From VRUE01 sp040904405 (GTDB taxonomy: Bacteria > Actinomycetota > Thermoleophilia > Solirubrobacterales > 70-9), in NCBI GenBank assembly GCA_040904405.1, contig JBBDTK010000012.1, positions 1 through 11,893 of the forward strand: 11,893 nucleotides of DNA, given 5' to 3'. Each line of letters opens with the position of its first letter. The stretch's first letter is position 1. Made by a program: the position numbers and the translations under genes. Below, piece after piece: positions 6,726-11,893 of the stretch. Below the pieces are notes generated by a model. That model did no database searches. It had not been told where the DNA came from and saw only the letters and a list, made by a program, of their open reading frames with translations.

Positions 6726-7116
6726 CCGCGGCGGTGAACTTCGACGGGCACTTGGTGACCAGGGTGTCCCGCTGGCCGACGAAGACGCCGTTCTCGATCG
6801 TGCCCGTGAGGATGATCTCCCGCCCGCCGCGGAAGGGATCGGGGACCACGCCCGCGTAGGCCACCGGGATGCTCTGGTCGGCGTCGTCGCGGTCGGCGAC
6901 GCGGAAGCGCAACGCCCCGTCCTCACGGCTGACCGAGCCGACTACGACGCGGCCGGTGAGGTCGTAGCTGGTCCCCGGCGCGGCGCTGAGCAGCTGCGAG
7001 GGCTCCTTCGCCTCGGTCGAGGCGCTGAAGGACGTGTAGACGAGCGCCACGGCCAGCAGCACCGCCGCGCTCAGCGCCACCACCAGACGAATCTTTCGCT
7101 TGCGGGCGGGGTCCAC
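6715..7116 (-). CDS. ccmE: Cytochrome c maturation heme chaperone CcmE, cysteine variant
   Basis: A 133-residue periplasmic heme chaperone anchored by one N-terminal helix (about 10-28) and followed by an OB-fold beta barrel (YDLTGRVVVGSV, LRFRVADRD, IPVAYAGVVPDPF, IILTGTIENGVFVG). Classical CcmE binds heme covalently through His in a HxxxY motif. Here the position reads KCPSKF, with C123 in place of His and F127 in place of Tyr. Cys-type CcmE (CxxxY) is known from archaea and Desulfovibrio, so the protein is probably functional by that route. I chose GTG at 7116 because the anchor helix then begins after a short basic N-terminus (DPARKRKIR). The ATG at 7194 lies inside the hairpin arm and would add 26 unrelated residues. 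It lies directly upstream of ccmF. Confidence 0.9.
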   Translation of the reverse strand: MDPARKRKIRLVVALSAAVLLAVALVYTSFSASTEAKEPSQLLSAAPGTSYDLTGRVVVGSVSREDGALRFRVADRDDADQSIPVAYAGVVPDPFRGGREIILTGTIENGVFVGQRDTLVTKCPSKFTAADDG

Positions 7117-7155
7117 GGACGGGGGATTATCGCAAGGCGGCGATCCCCCGGAGAC

Positions 7156-7194
7156 ATGGCGCGAAAGTCGGACATATTCCGACCTTCGCGCCAT
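7156..7194 (-). repeat. 16-bp-arm hairpin between the glycosyltransferase gene and ccmE
   Basis: The arms at 7156-7171 and 7179-7194 begin ATGGCGCGAA and end TTCGCGCCAT, with a 7-nt loop (ACATATT). They differ at one position, which on the minus-strand transcript becomes a G·U pair, so that RNA is fully paired. It lies 66 nt after the glycosyltransferase stop and 40 nt before the ccmE start, so it may terminate or process the transcript. There is no T tract. It could also be a dispersed palindromic repeat. Confidence 0.6.
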
Positions 7195-7260
7195 CCGGCG
7201 ACCAGGTGGGCGACGGCGTCGGCGAAGCGCTGGGGACGGAGCTGCACCCCCGTTCCACCC

Positions 7261-8295
7261 CTACCGGGATAGGCGGTCGAGCACGCCGCGGACCAGGCGC
7301 CAGTAGCCGCACAGCAAGAGGCGAGCCGGAAGCGAGCGAGCGACGGCCGGGATGAAGGGTGAGTCGAGGTCCGGGGTCAGCCAGGAGGCGAACTCGGCGG
7401 CGCTCACGCTGCGGGTCGCCTGCACCTGGCGCCGCTCGCGCAGCAGCCGCGGCAGCCAGCGCAGCGCTTCGAAGTCGGCGGCGAGCTTCTGGCGGCCCCA
7501 GCCGGCGGCGATCGAGGCCGGGACCAGGGCCAGCTCGGTGACGATCAGGGCGGGTGCGAGCAGCGCCAGCAGCGGCGCCGGATAGGCGCGGATCAGGAAG
7601 GCGAGGCGGTTGCGCTCCAGCCAGCGCCACTTGTGCTCGCGGGCGCCGAACTCGTAGTCGTGGTCGACGACCGCGGCCGGCTCGATCCCCAGAACTCCCC
7701 CGGCCAGTCGCAGGCGCAGCGAGAGGTCGACGTCCTCGTGGTAGAGGAAGAAGCACTCGGGGAAGCCGCCGGCCTGCTCCCAGGCGCTGCGCGGGATCGC
7801 CAGGCAGGCGCCGGAGAGCGCCGTGACCTCGCCCGCCGCGGGCGCCTCGTCCAGCGGCCGGCCGTGCCCCCCGGCCCAGACGATGCCGGTGAAGTGGACC
7901 GGGTTGCCGGCCGAGTTGATCGTCGCGCCGTCGCCGTTCGCGACCAGCGCCTGCCAGGCGGCCCAGCCGCGCCCCTCGACCCAGGGCCGGCGGATCGCCT
8001 CCCCCCAGCCCGCTCGCGGCGCCGCGTCGGGGTTGAGGATGACGAGCAGCTCACCGCGCGCCTCGGCCGCCCCCCCGTTGCAGCCGGCGGCGAAGCCGGC
8101 GTTGCGGCCGCTGCGCAGCACCCGTGCCGCCGGGGCGAGCGCTTCGACCGCCTCGGCGGTGCCGTCGGTGGAGTCGTTGTCGACGACGAGCAGCTCGTCG
8201 CCCTCGCCCAGCTCCGGCAGCAGCGCGGGCAGCGTCCGCGCGAGCTCCTCGCGACTGTTCCAGGCGACGATCAGGACGGACAGCGTCGGGCGCAC
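7261..8295 (-). CDS. Family 2 glycosyltransferase, rhamnosyltransferase-like
   Basis: A 344-residue GT-A fold enzyme that transfers a sugar from a nucleotide donor, probably into cell-surface polysaccharide. Visible motifs: the N-terminal strand LSVLIVAWNS (5-14), VVDNDSTDGT (37-46), GRNAGFAAGCNGG (63-75), the metal-binding NPD (88-90), and FLYHEDVDLSLR (183-194) with the acidic pair expected for the catalytic region. The pattern resembles WbbL-type rhamnosyltransferases. A hydrophobic stretch at about 238-264 may associate with the membrane. The start is GTG at 8295, just before the first strand. No Shine-Dalgarno sequence is visible, and a 23-bp inverted repeat ends 12 nt upstream. The exact sugar donor and acceptor are unknown, and no polysaccharide cluster surrounds it. 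Confidence 0.88.
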   Translation of the reverse strand: MRPTLSVLIVAWNSREELARTLPALLPELGEGDELLVVDNDSTDGTAEAVEALAPAARVLRSGRNAGFAAGCNGGAAEARGELLVILNPDAAPRAGWGEAIRRPWVEGRGWAAWQALVANGDGATINSAGNPVHFTGIVWAGGHGRPLDEAPAAGEVTALSGACLAIPRSAWEQAGGFPECFFLYHEDVDLSLRLRLAGGVLGIEPAAVVDHDYEFGAREHKWRWLERNRLAFLIRAYPAPLLALLAPALIVTELALVPASIAAGWGRQKLAADFEALRWLPRLLRERRQVQATRSVSAAEFASWLTPDLDSPFIPAVARSLPARLLLCGYWRLVRGVLDRLSR

Positions 8296-8307
8296 CGACG
8301 CGAGAGG

Positions 8308-8388
8308 CTAGTACACGTATCCGGAAATTCAGATCGTTTCGGCGGCGTCTGGCCGATTCCGACCAGAATTTCCGGATACGTGTACTAG
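8308..8388. repeat. Perfect 23-bp inverted repeat with 35-nt centre, MITE- or REP-like
   Basis: The arms at 8308-8330 (starting CTAGTACACGTATCC) and 8366-8388 (ending GGATACGTGTACTAG) are exact reverse complements. The symmetry continues inward for about 6 more bases with two mismatches. Both outer ends are CTAG, which could be a 4-bp target duplication or part of the repeat. The element fills the gap between the secreted-protein gene and the glycosyltransferase gene. It is too small to encode a protein. Confidence 0.8.
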
Positions 8389-8404
8389 ACGTTCTGGCGT
8401 CTAG
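8385..8404 (-). terminator. Hairpin CTAGACG/CGTCTAG at the stop of the secreted-protein gene
   Basis: CTAGACG at 8385-8391 and CGTCTAG at 8398-8404 pair perfectly around a 6-nt loop. The stop codon TAG (8401-8403) lies in one arm, and the other arm shares its CTAG with the end of the 23-bp inverted repeat. In transcription order it comes first and the large stem follows. Together they could stop transcription, although no T tract is present. Confidence 0.4.
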
Positions 8405-11400
8405 CCTCGTCCCTTGCGCCGCTGTCCGGCCCGGTTCCGCTTCTTCTTCTTGCCGCAGTTGGAGCGCAGCCGCTGCTTGCGGTTGGCCTTCTTGCCGTTC
8501 TGGCCCTTGAGCCTGACGATCGCCCGCATCGAGCGCCGCAGGTTGCGACGCGCGGCCTTGCTGCGCTTCTTCGGCTTCGGGCAGAGGTTGCGCGAGTTGA
8601 TCAGCAGGCCCTTGCGGCCGCCCTTGACGATCAGCACGAACTTCGAGACCGGCACGTCGGGCACGATGTCGAAGATGCTGCGCAGGCGACCGCGGACGCT
8701 GTCGGTCCGCGAGGCCAGCTCGATGTTCACCTGACCGCGCAGATCGACGACCAGATCGGGCAGGAGGTTGTCCGAGGAGCGCAGGTAGGCCGGCCCCCGG
8801 AGCGGCTCGTCGAGCAGCGGCGAGAAGGCCGACGCGTACCCGTAGATCGAGTTCTTCGGGCAGTTGCGGGCGGCGAACTGCACCCGCGTGCAGACTTTCG
8901 AGATGTTGCTCTGGTCGAGGATGATCGACTTGGGCAGGATCACGGCGGCGCGGCCGATGTTGGCGTCGCCTTTGCGCGCCAGCATCACGGCGCGCAGCTT
9001 CGGGTTCTTGGCCCGCCGCGTGGCGCCGAAGGTGCGCAGGTAGAGGCGCGGTTTGAAGCCGAGCTGCTCGCACCCCGCCGCCTGGAAGGGGGCCGAGACC
9101 GGGGCTGCCTGGAACGCCCCCGGGTCGTCGGGGTTGCCGCCGCCGCCGAGCAGCGCGCCGCCGAACCCCATCGGCGCGCAGTTGGTCGGGTTGAGCGAGA
9201 AGTCGGGCCGGTCGAGCCTGGTCACGACCGAGCGGATGTTGAGCAGGGCGCCCCCGTAGACGTGCGGGATCGCGTCCGAGACGGCGCGGACCCGTGCGGT
9301 CCGCGGGTCGACGAAGAGCGCCACCCGCACCACGACCGTGCCGAGGTCGAAGGGCCCGGCCGTGGCGGGGGTGACGACCGCCAGGGAGAGCGGTGCGCCC
9401 TTGTAGGGGCCGGCGAGGTAGGCCTTGCCGCCGATCCGCACCGGCGAGGGGCCGCTGCCGGAGGCGATCTCGGCGCTGCCCAGATGGCTCGAGCCGGGGC
9501 AGCTCGGGTCGGCGGCCTCGTCGAGCCCGGCCTTGCCGGCGGCCACCGCAAGCGCCCCCTCGGGGCAGTACTCGACGCCGGCGAGCTTCGCGCTGAGCCC
9601 GGGCGGCAGGGTCACGTCGACGCCCTTCAGCTCCTGGTTGCCGTCGGCGCGGGCGATCTCCATCCGCAGCGGGCTGAAGGCCCCGCCCTGCGGGCTGTCG
9701 GTGCCGGCGCCGAAGCTGGGACCGAAGGGTCGCTCGGCGGGCGTCTTGGCGCAGGCGCCCCCGCCCGGGGCGCTGGTCAGCGAGAAGCTGGACGACGCCG
9801 AAACCGACGTGTTGGTCGAGGGCCCGCCTGCCTCGCCGGGCGGGACGATGCCCTGGGCGCTCGACCACGGCGTCATCCGGGTCTCGGTCGTGTTCGGCCC
9901 GCAGGTCGGCGGGCTGGTCAGCGGCGCCTTCGCGCCGCCGTCGAATTCGAACCGGAAGGACTTGAAGGGAACCTGGGGCAGACCCGGGATCGGCACGCTT
10001 CCCAGCGGCGCGTCGTCGAACGTGGTCGTCAGCCGACCGGTCTGGGGATTGGCGCTGACCTTGCCGAGCAGACGGGCGGAGATGTCGAAGCGAGCCGACT
10101 CGACGGCGACGAAGATCCGGTACAGCTCACCGGAGGCCGGGTCGCGGCTGAGCTGGCGGCCGACGTAGACCGGGCCGCTGAGCGAGCCGTCGGGGAGCGG
10201 TGGGGTGTCCACCTCGACGCTGCCGATCCGCGAGGCCGCGGGGCAGGCCGTCGGGTTCCTCGTCCCCTTGCCGAACTGAGCGTCCGTGCAGGCGACGAGG
10301 CCGTTCGCGGCCGAGGGGTTGAGGCCCATCCCGACCGGCAGGGTGACCTTGGCGGAGCGAACTTGCGACGTAGCCTTGCTCGCTTCGTCTTTCAGCGGGT
10401 TCTTGATCTCCGGCAGGTCGACGGTGACGGTCGCGCCTGCCGGCGAGTCGGTCTGGGAGGTGTTCGGGTCGACGGAGATCGACGGATCGAAGGGGATCTC
10501 GTCGCAGTTTTTCGGCGAGGTTTCGAAGGCGGGCGGATCGCGGGGGATCTTCGACTCGACGAAGTTCGACCCATGCGGGAAGCTCGGGTTTTCTTCCTCG
10601 AAGGAGTCGGCGCGCAGCCAGGTCGAGTAGATCTGCTCGAAGGGCGAGCCCGGCGAGGCTGGGCCGAGGCAGGTGGTCGGCGTCGTTATGAAGGTGCCGT
10701 CGCCGGCATCGCCGTCAAAGGTGAGGCGGTTTTTCGCGACCCTGGCCACTTCTCCCCCAACCTCCACTTCGATCTTGTGGGCGTGGATCGTGAAGTACTG
10801 GTGGTAGTCGCCCTCCCATTCGATGTCCGCCTCGAGGAAGACGTCGCTGCCGGCGATGCTGAAGCCGAAGCGGGCCGGTTCCCCCTCTTCGGGAACGATG
10901 TTGTAGACGTCGGCGTGCAAGACCGCCGATGCGCCGGTGCTGGGATTGGTAGCGGTGAGTTCGCTGACGCCGACTTTCGAGTCCGGCGCCGAGGATGAGC
11001 AGTTGGCGGGGGTCTCTTCGGGTTCCAGCTCGCACTGTTCGGTCGCCTGCGGATTGACCGAGAGGCCGGCGGGCAGGTCGACGCGGACGGTCCGCAGGCT
11101 GCCGACCGGCCTTTTGTAGGACACGAGCGGCGGGACCAGTTCCACTTCTTCCTCGTTGACGATGAACTGGGTGAAGCCCTTCGGCGGGTGGCCGGCGGCC
11201 TCTTCGTAGAAGAGCTCCGGGGTGGCGACCGAGCACTGGCCCGGCGGAGGGGGGTCCGCTTTGCAGGTCCCGGCCTGCCAGGGGCTGTCGACCTGGGGGT
11301 CGTTGGGATCCTGCGGGCCGATGATGTCCGCCGCCGCGCCGGGCACCCAGAAGAACGCTCCCAGAACCACGATCGCAGCGATCAGAGCGCAGCGTAGACC

Positions 11401-11415
11401 CGTCCCCTGCCCCAT
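8401..11415 (-). CDS. Large secreted repeat protein of unknown function
   Basis: About 1004 residues. The N-terminal signal peptide has a short polar start, a hydrophobic core (CALIAAIVVLGAFFWV) and a likely cut after GAAA. The mature part repeats a module about 245 residues long. Each copy opens with a strand ending in LPxG(L/M)s followed by a Cys pair and an 'iGsvev' strand. The LP motifs fall at about residues 114 (LPAGLSVNP), 359 (LPVGMGLNP) and 603 (LPPGLSAKL), with a more divergent copy near 827 (LPKSIILDQ). The last 59 residues hold 28 Lys/Arg. I recognise no named domain; similar long secreted proteins occur in Solirubrobacterales. I chose the ATG at 11415 because GAGGAGGG lies 9 nt upstream. 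The ATG at 11439 would start almost at the predicted transcription start. Confidence 0.82.
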   Translation of the reverse strand: MGQGTGLRCALIAAIVVLGAFFWVPGAAADIIGPQDPNDPQVDSPWQAGTCKADPPPPGQCSVATPELFYEEAAGHPPKGFTQFIVNEEEVELVPPLVSYKRPVGSLRTVRVDLPAGLSVNPQATEQCELEPEETPANCSSSAPDSKVGVSELTATNPSTGASAVLHADVYNIVPEEGEPARFGFSIAGSDVFLEADIEWEGDYHQYFTIHAHKIEVEVGGEVARVAKNRLTFDGDAGDGTFITTPTTCLGPASPGSPFEQIYSTWLRADSFEEENPSFPHGSNFVESKIPRDPPAFETSPKNCDEIPFDPSISVDPNTSQTDSPAGATVTVDLPEIKNPLKDEASKATSQVRSAKVTLPVGMGLNPSAANGLVACTDAQFGKGTRNPTACPAASRIGSVEVDTPPLPDGSLSGPVYVGRQLSRDPASGELYRIFVAVESARFDISARLLGKVSANPQTGRLTTTFDDAPLGSVPIPGLPQVPFKSFRFEFDGGAKAPLTSPPTCGPNTTETRMTPWSSAQGIVPPGEAGGPSTNTSVSASSSFSLTSAPGGGACAKTPAERPFGPSFGAGTDSPQGGAFSPLRMEIARADGNQELKGVDVTLPPGLSAKLAGVEYCPEGALAVAAGKAGLDEAADPSCPGSSHLGSAEIASGSGPSPVRIGGKAYLAGPYKGAPLSLAVVTPATAGPFDLGTVVVRVALFVDPRTARVRAVSDAIPHVYGGALLNIRSVVTRLDRPDFSLNPTNCAPMGFGGALLGGGGNPDDPGAFQAAPVSAPFQAAGCEQLGFKPRLYLRTFGATRRAKNPKLRAVMLARKGDANIGRAAVILPKSIILDQSNISKVCTRVQFAARNCPKNSIYGYASAFSPLLDEPLRGPAYLRSSDNLLPDLVVDLRGQVNIELASRTDSVRGRLRSIFDIVPDVPVSKFVLIVKGGRKGLLINSRNLCPKPKKRSKAARRNLRRSMRAIVRLKGQNGKKANRKQRLRSNCGKKKKRNRAGQRRKGRG

Positions 11416-11448
11416 CCGAATCTTCCCTCCTCGACTCATCGTCCAGTT

Positions 11449-11495
11449 ATATTACCCGATTTTCATGATCTAAGCTAATCTTTTTCGGTATTAGC
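11449..11495 (-). promoter_or_regulatory. Promoter of the secreted-protein gene with overlapping inverted repeat
   Basis: On the minus strand a -10 hexamer TAATAT (11449-11454) lies 18 nt from a -35-like TTAGCT (11473-11478). Transcription would start near 11442, leaving a leader of about 27 nt containing the GAGGAGGG ribosome binding site for the ATG at 11415. An inverted repeat GCTAAT (11474-11479), 10 nt, ATTAGC (11490-11495) overlaps the -35 element. It is a candidate operator for the divergent winged-helix regulator. The intergenic region is much richer in A+T than its surroundings. Confidence 0.45.
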
Positions 11496-11518
11496 CAGTC
11501 CACAAAAGTGAGGCAGCC

Positions 11519-11815
11519 ATGAATTGGGAGCGTCTAGCTCGTGCGAATACCCACCCACTCCGCGTCTCGATCCTCGAAGTGCTGAGCATCGACGGCGGCC
11601 GAATCCTCTCGCCGAAGGACCTCAGCCTGGAGTTGCGGGCGCCGCTGAGCACGGTCAACTACCACGTGGTCGAGCTGCGCCATGCCGACCTGCTCGAGAT
11701 CGTCAGGGAAAAGCAGGTGCGCGGCGCGATCGAGCACTTCTACCGGCTGAAGGACGGCGGCAAGAGCGCTCGCGGCAAGAGCGGCCCCAAAGCCGGCACC
11801 AGGAGGCGCGCCTAG
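11519..11815 (+). CDS. Small winged-helix (ArsR/HTH_20-like) DNA-binding protein
   Basis: A 98-residue protein with a single winged helix-turn-helix domain. Helix 1 is HPLRVSILEVLS (12-23). The helix-turn-helix is LSPKDLSLELRAPLSTVNYH (30-49), and the wing is in LLEIVREKQVRGAIEHFYRL (58-77). The recognition-helix pattern STVNYHVVELRHADLLE is typical of ArsR-like regulators. No metal-binding cysteines or histidine clusters are visible, so a metal sensor is unlikely. The last 20 residues are a Lys/Arg/Gly-rich tail (GKSARGKSGPKAGTRRRA) that could add non-specific DNA contact. The ATG has a GTGAGG ribosome binding site about 7 nt upstream. It is divergent from the secreted-protein gene, which suggests that it regulates that gene and itself. 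Confidence 0.83.
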   Translation: MNWERLARANTHPLRVSILEVLSIDGGRILSPKDLSLELRAPLSTVNYHVVELRHADLLEIVREKQVRGAIEHFYRLKDGGKSARGKSGPKAGTRRRA

Positions 11816-11838
11816 ACAGAACGACAGGCCAGAGAGAA

Positions 11839-11893
11839 AGCGGACGACGGGTCTCGAACCCGCGACCTCGAGCTTGGGAAGCTCGCGCTCTAC
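11839..11893 (-). tRNA. tRNA-Gly(CCC), 3' part, cut by the window edge
   Basis: On the minus strand the anticodon arm is CGAGC, loop TTCCCAA, GCTCG, giving anticodon CCC (Gly). The T arm is GCGGG, loop TTCGAGA, CCCGT, and the 3' acceptor strand is CGTCCGC (11840-11846) followed by discriminator T. GTAGAGC at the edge is the 3' side of the D arm; the acceptor 5' strand and most of the D arm lie beyond position 11893. CCA is not encoded, since the next bases are TTTC. The gene is convergent with the winged-helix gene, 23 nt from its stop. Confidence 0.93.

Noticed and set aside
6715..7194. ATG at 7194 as the start of ccmE
   Set aside because: It lies inside a hairpin arm and adds 26 residues unrelated to CcmE; the GTG at 7116 gives a normal anchor-helix N-terminus.
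8051..9868. 605-codon minus-strand frame overlapping the secreted-protein and glycosyltransferase genes
   Set aside because: It is an alternate frame of two well-supported genes, mostly Arg/Ala/Gln-rich, and runs through the 23-bp inverted repeat.
9262..10998. 578-codon plus-strand frame opposite the secreted protein
   Set aside because: It is a Gly/Arg/Val-rich shadow; the minus-strand product has a signal peptide, repeats and a ribosome binding site.
11416..11439. ATG at 11439 as the start of the secreted protein
   Set aside because: It has no ribosome binding site and would lie about 4 nt from the predicted transcription start; the GAGGAGGG within these codons serves the ATG at 11415.
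1..11893. CRISPR array, complete insertion sequence or prophage genes
   Set aside because: No regularly spaced direct repeats, no transposase or integrase frame and no phage structural genes were seen.
11839..11893. tRNA-Gly 3' end as an integration site
   Set aside because: No integrase gene and no second copy of the tRNA 3' end was noticed in the window.

Overview
The window is high-GC DNA with strongly GC-biased third codon positions. The gene content suggests an actinobacterium of the Thermoleophilia/Solirubrobacterales type, but this is an inference from gene style and no rRNA is present to confirm it. The clues are an AlkB-rubredoxin-TetR cluster, a System I (Ccm) cytochrome c maturation pair with a cysteine-type CcmE, a long secreted repeat protein of unknown function, and a tRNA-Gly without an encoded CCA.

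Layout. Positions 1-600 hold no intact gene that I can support, only what look like remnants: a PIN-toxin fragment on the minus strand and a GNAT acetyltransferase C-terminus on the plus strand. The next block, 601-3856, lies entirely on the minus strand. Read in transcription order it is alkB, a rubredoxin gene (GTGA overlap), a TetR regulator, an AbrB-type antitoxin and a PIN toxin (ATGA overlap), and a cysteine-free HesB/IscA-like protein. An AT-richer regulatory region with inverted repeats lies upstream of alkB. secG follows on the plus strand and converges on ccmF.

From 4332 to 11415 everything is again on the minus strand. In transcription order it is a roughly 1000-residue secreted protein, a GT2 glycosyltransferase, ccmE and ccmF. 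The glycosyltransferase gene sits between two strong palindromes: a perfect 23-bp inverted repeat just upstream and a 16-bp-arm hairpin just downstream. A small winged-helix regulator is divergent from the secreted protein, and the shared 79-97 bp intergenic region contains an inverted repeat and a likely promoter. The right edge cuts through a tRNA-Gly(CCC) gene on the minus strand.

How the genes work together. AlkB and its rubredoxin form an alkane terminal hydroxylation module, with the adjacent TetR protein as the likely controller; the rubredoxin reductase is not in the window. CcmE and CcmF carry out heme transfer to apocytochromes c. CcmE uses Cys in place of the usual heme-binding His, and CcmF carries an extra cytoplasmic tail that resembles a CcmI-like segment. 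The secreted repeat protein and the winged-helix protein look like a regulator-target pair. The most novel items are the palindromic element at 8308-8388, the repeat architecture of the secreted protein, and the CcmE/CcmF variants.
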